Source of the DNA: Candidatus Atribacteria bacterium
GTDB taxonomy: Bacteria; Atribacterota; Phoenicimicrobiia; Phoenicimicrobiales; Stramentimicrobiaceae
Reading direction: 5' to 3'
Assembly: GCA_018402425.1 (NCBI GenBank)
Contig: JAGYIZ010000011.1
Location: 1-53,372, forward strand
Length of the DNA stretch: 53,372 nt
Made by a program: the position numbers and the translations under genes. The notes under the pieces are model-generated. The model worked only from the letters and a program-made list of their open reading frames with translations, ran no database searches and had not been told where the DNA came from. Shown one piece after another: positions 1 through 8,547 of the stretch. How positions within the stretch are numbered: the first letter of the stretch is position 1; each line of letters begins with the position of its first letter.

Positions 1-41
1 TTTATGCTTAAATAAAGATAGAGTTCAAAAATTATATCTTA

Positions 42-2504
42 CTATTTATGATTCTGATGTTGCCCTTCCTCTTTTTCTTCACTGAATTCTTTCAATTTAA
101 TAGCAAATTCTAACAGTTTTTGGTTAACTAGATTATTAACAGAGTTTTTTTCAAACTTACCGTTTTCAAGTTTTTTTCCAGCTTTTCTTCCGGTCAGTAT
201 TTCAATTCCCTGGTCAATAGTTTTTACTGAGTATAGATGAAATTTCTTTTCCTTGATAGCTTCCACAATATCCTCTCTTAGCATAAGGTCTGGAATGTTT
301 GTCTCGGGAATTATAACACCCTGTGTTCCTGTTAATCCTTTTGCTTTACAGACACTGTAAAAACCCTCAATTTTTTGATTTACACCACCTATGGCTTGTA
401 TCTCACCTTTTTGATTAATTGATCCGGTAACCGCAATATCCTGCCTTAGCGGTAGGTTAGCAATACTCGAAATAAGTGCATAGGCTTCGGTTGAAGATGC
501 ACTATCTCCGTCTACTCCTGAATAAGATTGTTCAAAACAGATACTGACACTAATTGTTAATGGTTTATCTTGGGCATATTTAGACCTGAGATAGCCACTT
601 AAAATAAGCATTCCTTTATTGTGGGTTTTACCGCTTAAGTCAGCTTCTCTCTCAATATTAATAATTCCAGCTCTGCCCATAGAAGTTCTGGCAGTGATTC
701 GCGTGGGTTTCCCAAAAGAATATTCACCCAAGTCATATACCGAAAGGCCGTTTACCTGGCCAATTACTGCACCTTCGGTGTCAATCATCAAAGTTCCTTG
801 TTCAATCATCTCTTGAATTTTTTCTTCAATAAGGTTCAACCTCTCGATTCTTTCCTTAATTGCCTGGCTGACATGCCTTTTCCGGATAGTATTTTGATTT
901 TCCCTTTTTGCCCAGTAATTTGCCTCTCTCAGTAAATCAACCAGGTTGTTAAAATGAGTCGATATTTTATTTTGCCTCCCTGCCAATCTTACGGCATATT
1001 CAATAACTCCTGAAATTCCGCTATAGTCAAAGGGTTGCAAATTTTCTCTTTCACAGAGTTGTTTAATAAAACAGGCATATTGATAGAGATTTTGAGCATT
1101 GTTTTCGGTAACTGTATCAAAATCCGCTTTAACTTTGAAAATCTTTTCAAAGTCTTGATCTCTAAAATAAAGAAGTTGATATATAAAAGGATCCCCAATC
1201 ATAATAACTTTAACATTACATTCTATCGGTTCCGGCTTGAGCGCAGATGTGCTGAACATAGGGAAGGGGTCATAGGTTTCGGGTTCAATTTTTTGATTCA
1301 GCAATGTTCTCTTTAATGACGGCCAGACCCCAGGTTCCAAAAGTAAATCTAATGCATTTACTACAAGAAACCCCCCATTTGCCCGTAACAATGAGCCAGC
1401 TTTTATTTTGGTGAAATCCGTAACCCAGTGACCGGTTCGGTCCATCCTCCTCTCAATTATACCAAATAAATTTTTATAAGAAGGATGTGTTTCAATAATA
1501 ACAGGTGAACATTGTGTATCGGAATTATCTACTAAAACATTAACTGAATAGTCGGTAAAAGTATCTTTGGCTTGGGGCAATTTTAATCCCGGAATAGCAG
1601 GGGCTTGTTCTTTTTTTTCCTGAAAGCGGCTGATGTTTTCCAAGACATTTTTTTTCACTTCATTTAGATAGGAATCAATAGATTTATTTTTGTATTTTTT
1701 CTGTATTTCTGCAGTTTCCTCTTCTACGAGAGGTGTAATCATCTTGTTCTCTAATTCATTTAATTGTTTGCTCAAATCTTTTTGTAGATTATTAATCTTT
1801 TTAGAGATTTGAGTAATTTCACGACTAAATTCCTGATGTTTTTGCTTGATTTTTTCAAATTCTTCTCTAGAAAATTTGCCTTCTTCAACCATGTTTTCCA
1901 AATTTTCCAGATTAGTTGGCTTTTTATTAATAACCGGAAGGATGTCCGGTTTAGTATAGGGTCCAATTTGTACCTGAACAACAGTAAAATTTTCTGACTT
2001 TACCTTATCCTCGAATTCTTTGACAAGACTATGTTGTTTATTCTTGAAACTTTCAGTAATGGCATCTTTGCTTTTCTGGTATTTTTCGCTTTCCAATAGG
2101 GAAGGAATGTGTTTTTTTAGTGTATTTACCAGATTTTCCATATCTTTTTTAAATTGATTTCCCTGTCCTGCAGGCAGGCTAATTGCTCTGGGCATATCAG
2201 GATCTTTAAAATTATGGACATAGCATTTATCATCAAAAATAACATTTTCTCTCTTTCTGTCTTTTAATAATTTTTTAATGGTTGTGCTTCGACCTGTCCC
2301 GGATTTTCCGGTAATAAAAAGATTATAGCCCGGATATTCCATATCAAGACCTAGTTCTAAAGCCTTTAATGCTCTTTCCTGCCCGAGTATTTTATTACAA
2401 GGCTTAAGATCGTCTGTTGAGGCAAAGTCAGCTTTTTCCAAATTACAATACCATCTAAGCTGTTTAACCGGGACCTCGGGGTAAATAACTTTTCCAGATT
2501 TCAT
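42..2504 (-). CDS. LonB-like ATP-dependent protease (AAA + S16 Lon protease)
   Basis: An ATP-dependent serine protease that unfolds and degrades proteins, related to archaeal LonB and to bacterial Lon-like proteins annotated as AAA_32 plus Lon protease. In its 820 residues a Walker A (GKSGTGRS) lies at about 66-73, a long charged coiled-coil insert at about 150-300, and the C-terminal S16 protease domain after about residue 590. The catalytic dyad is visible as Ser668 in GDSASS and Lys711 in GGVNQKIEG; the 43-residue spacing equals that of E. coli Lon. No N-terminal LAN substrate-binding domain or membrane segment is seen, so it should be cytosolic. The start follows a good Shine-Dalgarno (AAGGAG), and a sigma70-like promoter lies about 100 bases upstream. 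It is transcribed divergently from the coiled-coil gene. The family is certain; the substrates are unknown. Confidence 0.93.
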   Translation of the reverse strand: MKSGKVIYPEVPVKQLRWYCNLEKADFASTDDLKPCNKILGQERALKALELGLDMEYPGYNLFITGKSGTGRSTTIKKLLKDRKRENVIFDDKCYVHNFKDPDMPRAISLPAGQGNQFKKDMENLVNTLKKHIPSLLESEKYQKSKDAITESFKNKQHSLVKEFEDKVKSENFTVVQVQIGPYTKPDILPVINKKPTNLENLENMVEEGKFSREEFEKIKQKHQEFSREITQISKKINNLQKDLSKQLNELENKMITPLVEEETAEIQKKYKNKSIDSYLNEVKKNVLENISRFQEKKEQAPAIPGLKLPQAKDTFTDYSVNVLVDNSDTQCSPVIIETHPSYKNLFGIIERRMDRTGHWVTDFTKIKAGSLLRANGGFLVVNALDLLLEPGVWPSLKRTLLNQKIEPETYDPFPMFSTSALKPEPIECNVKVIMIGDPFIYQLLYFRDQDFEKIFKVKADFDTVTENNAQNLYQYACFIKQLCERENLQPFDYSGISGVIEYAVRLAGRQNKISTHFNNLVDLLREANYWAKRENQNTIRKRHVSQAIKERIERLNLIEEKIQEMIEQGTLMIDTEGAVIGQVNGLSVYDLGEYSFGKPTRITARTSMGRAGIINIEREADLSGKTHNKGMLILSGYLRSKYAQDKPLTISVSICFEQSYSGVDGDSASSTEAYALISSIANLPLRQDIAVTGSINQKGEIQAIGGVNQKIEGFYSVCKAKGLTGTQGVIIPETNIPDLMLREDIVEAIKEKKFHLYSVKTIDQGIEILTGRKAGKKLENGKFEKNSVNNLVNQKLLEFAIKLKEFSEEKEEGQHQNHK

Positions 2505-2602
2505 TTTATCTCCTTAAATAATCTTTAATTTTATATTTTTTGTTTTCCTTTTATTTGATGTGCTATGTGGTATATAATTAATTTCATAAAAATATTTACT
2601 TT

Positions 2603-2631
2603 ATTATAACAGTATATTTTCTTTTTGTTAA
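2603..2631 (-). promoter_or_regulatory. Putative sigma70 promoter of the Lon-like gene
   Basis: On the minus strand TTAACA (2631-2626) and TATAAT (2608-2603) are separated by exactly 17 bases, with a TG just before the -10 box. It points at the Lon-like gene, whose start codon is about 100 bases downstream. Prediction from sequence only. Confidence 0.6.
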
Positions 2632-2787
2632 GAAAGATATTATTCAATAAAGAAATTGCCAGATTAATAGTATGAATATCCAAGAGTTATTTAGAAATAG
2701 TTAATTCTATCTGGGCTTTCAAGCTAAAATAATGTCTTTTCTAATGTTATAAGAAGATTTATCCTGAGAAAATATTAACAGTATTAT

Positions 2788-2816
2788 TTGCCGTTATAAG
2801 AAATAATAGATATAAT
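2788..2816 (+). promoter_or_regulatory. Putative sigma70 promoter of the coiled-coil/LysM gene
   Basis: TTGCCG (2788-2793), a 17-base spacer and a perfect TATAAT (2811-2816). The upstream in-frame ATG at 2815 falls inside this -10 box, so it cannot be translated from this promoter. That supports the start at 2854. Confidence 0.6.
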
Positions 2817-2853
2817 GAAACAAAAAGGAATCAGCATAAACAGGGAGGAAATA

Positions 2854-4869
2854 ATGTCAAAGAGTATGTCAGTAATCTTGATTATCCTTTTTCTAGTGGT
2901 AGCAGGGTTTGCTTATCTAAATTATGACCGTTTAAACCAAATTCAGGACGATTTAATTGAAAAAGAAGTGTTATTGGAAGATTCTGACCAACTGATTAAA
3001 CAACAGGAAACTGCTATTGCTCAAATGGAAGAACAAATAAAAGAAAGAAAGGAAAAAGAGGAAATTACTCCAGAGGATAATTTAATAGAAGACAGGGATG
3101 ATGAAATTCAAAAACAGCTAAACAGTTATCAGGCAGAATTGCAGGAATTACGTGCAAAATTAGAAGAATCTCTGCAAAAAGATAGAATTGAATCACAAAA
3201 CATAGACCAATTAAAACAGGAAAAATCTAAATTGGAAGTTCTCTTAGAGGAAAAAGCGGAACAATGGCAATCCAGAGAAATGGAGAATAAAGAAATCATT
3301 TCTTCTTTACAGCAAGAAATTAGCAAATATAAACTAGATATTAATTCAGTAAATGAAAAAATAGCAGGATTAGAGACATATTTGGATACAGAAATTTTGA
3401 AAAGAAAAAGCTTGGAACAAGAAATGAACAACTATAAAGAGAATATTTCTACACATCAGGAGAAATTAGCCCTGGAACAGAATGATGAAGCTCGCGTTCA
3501 AGAGATAAGCCAATTACAGGTTAATAAGAAAGAATTGGAAGAAGAAATTGAACGGAGAGACTCTATATTAGAGCAAATTCAAAGGGAATATCAACTACTG
3601 CAAAACCAATTATCCGATTATGAAGAAAAGATTGTAGACTTGCAGGATGAGGTTATGGTAATAGAAGAGCAAAAAGGTATATTAGATGAAATTCAAACCA
3701 GTTTAGACCAATTAAAACAGGAAAAATCTAAATTAGAAGTTCTTCTGCATGAAAAAGAAAGCGAATGGTTGGACAAGGAAGAGGATAGCGAACAGAAAAT
3801 TGTTCGCCTCCAGACAGAAGTCCAAGAATATGAGTCGAGCCTAAAAGAAATTGGTAATGAGATGTTGTCTTTAAAACAAGACATAACAGAAAAAGTTACC
3901 CTAAAGGAAAGTTTAAGAGAAAAAATTGAACAATTTTCATCTGAAATAAATGACTTAAAAGAAGAAGTTACCCATTTTCAGGGAATAGAAAAATCTTATC
4001 AGAATGCTTTTAACCAGTTACAGTCTAATATGGAATTATTAGAACAACAATTGGAAGAAAAAGGTTTGGAGATTGAACAGCCTGAATATAATGCATTGCT
4101 TGATCAACTAAGCTTATATCAAAATCAAATGGAAGAACTAAAGAAAGAGATGGCTATTGCCAGAGAGAAAGAAGATGCTATTTCGGCTAAACAATTTACC
4201 GAGATGCAGCAGGAGATAGAAACTTTAGAGAAAGTAGTTGTGGAAAAAGAGGATAAATGGAATAGGCAAAATCAAGAAAATAAAGAGCTTATTTCTTCCT
4301 TAAAAAACCAACTGGCAAAATATCAGGAAGAAATTGAAGTAGTTAAGATAGATAGTGCCCTGTTAACAGAAGAAATAGCTGCTCAAGTAGAGTTACAACA
4401 GGAAAGAATGGCAAGGATTAAAGATAGGGAAGAACAAATTGCTGCCCTAATATCGGATATTGAAAGATATGCTCAAAAAATTCAGGAGTATGAAATAACA
4501 GTAAATGAACTAATGACCAGGTTAAATCAACAGGAAAACCTTTCTCTTGAAGAAAAGCAGGAATTGATGGATAAGTTGGTTTTTTTGATAGAGGAGAGAG
4601 AAGCTATTCAAAACAATGTTAACAATTGTCATGCCCAGATAGATAAATTGCAAGCTGAGGTTGTTGAATTGAAGGACAAAATTGCAGTTATGGAAAAAGA
4701 AGAAGATACGCAGTTCTATGAAGTAAGAAGCGGTGATTGTTTGTGGACGATAGCTAGAGATAGATATAGTGAAGGTATTGCCTGGACGAAAATATTTAAA
4801 GCCAATCAGGGGCTAATTGAAAATCCTGATCTTATATATCCTTATCAGCAGATCATTTTGCCAGAATAG
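2854..4869 (+). CDS. Membrane-anchored coiled-coil protein with C-terminal LysM domain
   Basis: A 671-residue protein with one N-terminal membrane segment (about 5-24, Ile/Leu/Val-rich), then about 600 residues of nearly unbroken heptad coiled coil rich in Glu, Lys and Gln, then a C-terminal LysM module over the last ~50 residues (YEVRSGDCLWTIARDRY ... YPYQQIILPE). LysM binds peptidoglycan, so the protein probably spans the periplasm from inner membrane to cell wall. The rod contains three copies of a ~165-residue unit, each with a DKW/EQW/SEW core. The first two are nearly identical at DNA level over about 40 bases. The start at 2854 was chosen because GGGAGG (2843-2848) lies 5 bases upstream and the longer ATG at 2815 sits inside the -10 box. 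A structural role in cell shape or envelope spacing is inference; no enzyme motif is seen. Confidence 0.85.
   Translation: MSKSMSVILIILFLVVAGFAYLNYDRLNQIQDDLIEKEVLLEDSDQLIKQQETAIAQMEEQIKERKEKEEITPEDNLIEDRDDEIQKQLNSYQAELQELRAKLEESLQKDRIESQNIDQLKQEKSKLEVLLEEKAEQWQSREMENKEIISSLQQEISKYKLDINSVNEKIAGLETYLDTEILKRKSLEQEMNNYKENISTHQEKLALEQNDEARVQEISQLQVNKKELEEEIERRDSILEQIQREYQLLQNQLSDYEEKIVDLQDEVMVIEEQKGILDEIQTSLDQLKQEKSKLEVLLHEKESEWLDKEEDSEQKIVRLQTEVQEYESSLKEIGNEMLSLKQDITEKVTLKESLREKIEQFSSEINDLKEEVTHFQGIEKSYQNAFNQLQSNMELLEQQLEEKGLEIEQPEYNALLDQLSLYQNQMEELKKEMAIAREKEDAISAKQFTEMQQEIETLEKVVVEKEDKWNRQNQENKELISSLKNQLAKYQEEIEVVKIDSALLTEEIAAQVELQQERMARIKDREEQIAALISDIERYAQKIQEYEITVNELMTRLNQQENLSLEEKQELMDKLVFLIEEREAIQNNVNNCHAQIDKLQAEVVELKDKIAVMEKEEDTQFYEVRSGDCLWTIARDRYSEGIAWTKIFKANQGLIENPDLIYPYQQIILPE
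3203..3743 (+). repeat. Near-identical 40-bp direct repeats 501 bases apart inside the coiled-coil gene
   Basis: Bases 3203-3242 and 3704-3743 are almost the same and encode LDQLKQEKSKLEVLL in both places. A third, diverged unit follows about 492 bases later: its Trp codon is at 4258, against 3265 and 3766 in the first two. The spacing equals 167 and 164 codons, so the rod appears to have grown by duplication of a ~165-residue block. Confidence 0.75.
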
Positions 4870-4887
4870 TAGGTTATATAAAATTAT

Positions 4888-4951
4888 AAATCGGTATGAT
4901 TTTAGCTTATTAGCTTAACTAACTAATATTTTAAATCATACCGATTTTTTT
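4888..4951. terminator. Bidirectional terminator between convergent genes
   Basis: A perfect 15-base stem (AAATCGGTATGATTT at 4888-4902 with its complement at 4933-4947), a 30-base A+T loop and a run of Ts after the stem. It lies between the LysM gene and the 3' end of the convergent acyl-CoA synthetase gene and can serve both. Confidence 0.8.
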
Positions 4952-7124
4952 ATTTTCCGCATATCTGATCAATCTCTTGTTGGTATTTTTCGTGTATAAC
5001 AAATCTTCTTAATTTTAGACTCTCAGTTATTTCATCCTTTTCATGGGTAAACTCTTCAGAAAGAAGAGCAATACCAATTACGGTTTCATAAGGCTGAAAT
5101 CCATTTTCTCTGGATATTAAGCGTTTTTGTTCTTTTTGAAAAAGATATATAATTTCATTTTTAGATATTATATCTCTTTTAGTTTGGTAAGCAATATTAT
5201 TCTTTTGGGCATATTCTTTTAATGCTTCAAAATCAGGGATAATCAAGGCACCCAGCCTGGGTTTGTCCTGTCCAACTATGATAACCATGTTAATATATTG
5301 ACTTTCCTTTAATTTATCTTCCAGAGGCTGAGGTTCTACATTTTCTCCACCTCTTAAGACAATGGTATCTTTAATTCTTCCGATTATTTTTAGATATTTA
5401 CCGTTATAGGTTTTTTTACCCAAATCTCCGGTGTTGAACCATCCATCTTTGAGCACCTGGGCAGTCCTATTCTTATTTTTATAATAGCCCTTCATAACCA
5501 GGTCGCCTTTTACCATAACTATACCCGTTTGACCATGAGGCATAATGACATTATCTTTTTCTTTATCTACAATTTTAACAGTTGTTTTTGGAATTGGTTC
5601 ACCTACTGTAAATATAATAGGTTTTTTTTGACATCTACCTGCAATAACAGGAGAAGTTTCAGTTAGGCCATATCCTTCTAAAACACAGACATCAACCGCA
5701 TCAAGAAAAATATCAATATCCTCTTGTAATGCCCCACCACCGCTTATAGCAAATTTTACCTCACCTCCAAGCATATCCCTGATTTTCTTAAAGGCTAGTT
5801 TATTGACTAATCCATATTGCAGGGAAAGATTGCTTACAGTTTTTTTTGCTTCTTTTATTTCCTGTGAAGAGTATTGGTCACGGTCAAAAAGGGGCAAACT
5901 ATTATCCAGCATTCTTTTAGCATGTTTGTATTTTTTGCCAATATCCAATCCCTTAAAGAAAATCCATTGCTGAAACTTTCCTCCATTTTTTATTTTATTC
6001 ATGATGCCTTTATATAAACTGTTCCATATACGTGGAACGGTGCACAAAACTGTAGGTTTTTCCAAAAGGAGGTCTGGCAATAATATTTGTTTGAAGGGTT
6101 TACTGTAGGCCGTAGAGGCACCAAAACTAATAGAACAGTATTCAACTGTTCTTTCATAGATATGCCATGATGGCAGAACTGAAAGAAAACGATCTCTTTC
6201 ATGTAGGTCGCCAACTGCTTTGGGTAAATTATTAACATTATGCATAACGTTCCGGTGAGTTAACATAACTCCCTTAGGATCTGATGTAGTTCCCGATGTA
6301 TAGATAATACTAATCAGATCATCTGGTTGAGCTTTTTTAGCTATATCAACAAAACGGTGGTCACCTTTTTCTACCAACTGTTTTCCCAAATTGTAAATCT
6401 TGGTAAAAGAACAAATAACCGGAATATTTTCAATTTGTCCTTGCTTAATTATTCGTGTTTTTGCTAAAATTTTCTCTTGCAATTCTGAGATATTTTTTAA
6501 GCTCAGTTTTCTGGCCAACTCTTCTCCTTGTTTTGTTACATAATTTTCTAAAAAAAACTTAGCATTTTCTGATAAAAGTAGATAACCGGAATTATTGGTG
6601 ATAATTGAGCATATTTTTTGATAGAATATTTTATCAATTTTTCCATTGTTTTGAAAAGGAATAGATATAGCCCATTCAGGGTTTTCTTGCGAATCGGAAA
6701 AAACTTTAACCTGGTCGAGCAGAATTAGTGTTTTAATATTGGAAAGCCGGGAGGAAACTTTTAAAAATTCTGTTAATATTTTTTCTCCTTCTAAAATGCT
6801 TGCAATAGAATCAGAGTGCTCTAATTTAAAGGCAACATCTCTGGCATAACTATTGCCGCTGGCAGGAACATCCACAGCACCGACACCGATTATAGCCAGA
6901 TCACTGAGAATCCATTCCAGACGGTTTTCGGATATTAGTCCGATATGATTACCTTTTTTAAAGCCTAATTCCAGCAATCCTGTTCCAAAAATTATGACTT
7001 TTTGATAAAGTTCCTGGTAGTTAATTGGCACGAATTGTTTATGCTTTTTTACTTTAAAGGCAGGTCTTTCTTTAAACTTATCTGCACTTTGAAATAGTAT
7101 TTCATTTAGGGTTTTAAGTGACAT
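4950..7124 (-). CDS. Long-chain acyl-CoA synthetase (AMP-forming, FadD/ACSL-type)
   Basis: Activates fatty acids to acyl-CoA through an acyl-AMP intermediate at the cytoplasmic face of the membrane. The 724-residue protein has the ANL-superfamily motifs in order: P-loop YTSGTTSDPKGVMLTHRN (about 275-292), the A5 motif GYGLTET, the A7 region GWFNTGDLG and the A8 hinge GRIKDTIVLRGGENVEP. The length and the large insert between the P-loop and A5 fit the long-chain (COG1022) subgroup rather than acetyl-CoA synthetase. The start at 7124 follows GGAGG (complement of 7131-7135) with 6-base spacing; the in-frame ATG 16 codons upstream has no such site. The gene is monocistronic and divergent from parA. 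It may serve fatty-acid salvage or membrane-lipid synthesis; the exact chain length cannot be read from sequence. Confidence 0.92.
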   Translation of the reverse strand: MSLKTLNEILFQSADKFKERPAFKVKKHKQFVPINYQELYQKVIIFGTGLLELGFKKGNHIGLISENRLEWILSDLAIIGVGAVDVPASGNSYARDVAFKLEHSDSIASILEGEKILTEFLKVSSRLSNIKTLILLDQVKVFSDSQENPEWAISIPFQNNGKIDKIFYQKICSIITNNSGYLLLSENAKFFLENYVTKQGEELARKLSLKNISELQEKILAKTRIIKQGQIENIPVICSFTKIYNLGKQLVEKGDHRFVDIAKKAQPDDLISIIYTSGTTSDPKGVMLTHRNVMHNVNNLPKAVGDLHERDRFLSVLPSWHIYERTVEYCSISFGASTAYSKPFKQILLPDLLLEKPTVLCTVPRIWNSLYKGIMNKIKNGGKFQQWIFFKGLDIGKKYKHAKRMLDNSLPLFDRDQYSSQEIKEAKKTVSNLSLQYGLVNKLAFKKIRDMLGGEVKFAISGGGALQEDIDIFLDAVDVCVLEGYGLTETSPVIAGRCQKKPIIFTVGEPIPKTTVKIVDKEKDNVIMPHGQTGIVMVKGDLVMKGYYKNKNRTAQVLKDGWFNTGDLGKKTYNGKYLKIIGRIKDTIVLRGGENVEPQPLEDKLKESQYINMVIIVGQDKPRLGALIIPDFEALKEYAQKNNIAYQTKRDIISKNEIIYLFQKEQKRLISRENGFQPYETVIGIALLSEEFTHEKDEITESLKLRRFVIHEKYQQEIDQICGK

Positions 7125-7740
7125 TAGTAGCCTCCAGAGTTTACAGAAAGTGTTGTATTTAGCAATTGCCATTATTAGTACTACACAATGGCAAGTATAT
7201 ATTTTAAAACAGGAAAAGTCTATATATGTAAAGTATATTGCAATGAATGATTATGCTGACAATTCATTTGTTAAAAGTAATGATATTTTTTATTATAGCT
7301 TATCCTGTTCTAACAATATAGTCGGGTGTGCCAAATATTATTGGATACTTTCCTGCTGATCAGGGAAAGAATACTCCAATATTGATTAAAAAAACTTTTT
7401 AAAAAATATTTTCTGGATAAATACATTTGTCAAGACTGTTAAAAAAGGGTAAAATATATTCTAAAGTATTAAGATTATAGATAAATTTTAATTATTTACC
7501 TTGTAGCATACCAATAAATATCATGATATAATCATAATGTATAATTACAATAAACAGAGATAAATATTATGCTATCATGTATATAATAGTATAGTGGATT
7601 TAAAAAATTATTGTAAAAATTAGTATTTGTAAAATTCGGCAAAGAACAGGAAGAATAGCATAATATAATTATTTTAAGTATCCTGCTCCTGCTGATTTAA
7701 CAATTTGAGTTATTGTTTTTATGTTTAGGGGGTAACAAGC
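7125..7740 (+). other. 616-bp A+T-rich intergenic region with a candidate parA promoter
   Basis: No convincing ORF or RNA gene was seen. The best promoter for the rightward operon is TTGTCA (7427-7432), 17 bases, TAAAAT (7450-7455). This leaves a leader of about 280 bases before parA. A perfect TATAAT also occurs near 7530 but without a good -35. A strong Shine-Dalgarno (AGGGGG) precedes parA at about 7727. Confidence 0.4.
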
Positions 7741-8547
7741 TTGCGGATTTTTTCAGTAGCCAATCAAAAAGGTGGTGTAGCCAAAACCACTACATCAATT
7801 AATTTGGGAACTTGCTTAAGTGACTATGGCAAAAAAGTACTTCTTGTCGATATGGACCCCCAGGCACATACTACAATTGGTCTGGGAATCGAACCTAATG
7901 AACTTGATAAAACAATGCTTAATGTATTAGAACCGACTCGTTCTCCCAATAAACTTGAATTGGATGATGTTGTAATACAATTAAAAGAAATGGGCAAGGG
8001 CAACCTATATGTTGCTCCAACGAATATTGATTTTGCCAGTGCTGAGTACAAATTGATTGACCAAATCGGAAGAGAAGATTTTCTAAATATTGGAATTCAG
8101 AATAGTAAAATTAATTTTGACTATGTGATAATTGATTGTCCTCCCTCTTTGGGGATATTAACAATTAATGCATTAAAGGCTTCCCATGAGGTCATTATTC
8201 CCATACAACCACATTATTTTGCGCTGCGTGGCATTGAAGAGTTTATGGAAACTATTAAAATTGTTCATCAGAATTTACATCATCCTCTTGAAATATATGT
8301 TTTAGTTACCATAGCTGATATCAGAAGCAATATTTCAAAAGAAGTAATTGAAGAAACAAGAGATTTCTTTAAAGAAAGAGTTTTTAGAACCATTATTAGA
8401 AAAAATATAACACTGGTAGAATCTACTAGCCAGGGTATTCCTATTATTTATTATAATCCCAAATCACATGGGGCAGAAGATTATTCAGAACTTGCCAAAG
8501 AGGTGATTTCCTTTGAAAAAGAAAAAATTAGCTCGCGGCTTTACTAA
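7741..8547 (+). CDS. ParA/Soj-family partitioning ATPase
   Basis: A deviant-Walker ParA/MinD ATPase of 268 residues. The signature-lysine P-loop KGGVAKTT is at 10-17, the A' motif DMDPQAH at about 38-44, and the Walker B segment DYVIIDCPPS near 128. It lacks an N-terminal HTH, as in chromosomal Soj/ParA. No parB follows; instead the gene overlaps ftsZ by 35 bases, so translation is probably coupled. The start is a TTG preceded by AGGGGG. Chromosomal ParA normally works with ParB and parS. The link to ftsZ suggests a MipZ- or PomZ-like role in placing the division ring, but that is inference from gene order. Family assignment is secure. Confidence 0.9.
   Translation: MRIFSVANQKGGVAKTTTSINLGTCLSDYGKKVLLVDMDPQAHTTIGLGIEPNELDKTMLNVLEPTRSPNKLELDDVVIQLKEMGKGNLYVAPTNIDFASAEYKLIDQIGREDFLNIGIQNSKINFDYVIIDCPPSLGILTINALKASHEVIIPIQPHYFALRGIEEFMETIKIVHQNLHHPLEIYVLVTIADIRSNISKEVIEETRDFFKERVFRTIIRKNITLVESTSQGIPIIYYNPKSHGAEDYSELAKEVISFEKEKISSRLY

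Noticed and set aside
2815-2853. Earlier in-frame ATG at 2815 as start of the coiled-coil protein
   Set aside because: It lies inside the perfect TATAAT -10 box and lacks a Shine-Dalgarno, whereas ATG 2854 has GGGAGG five bases upstream.
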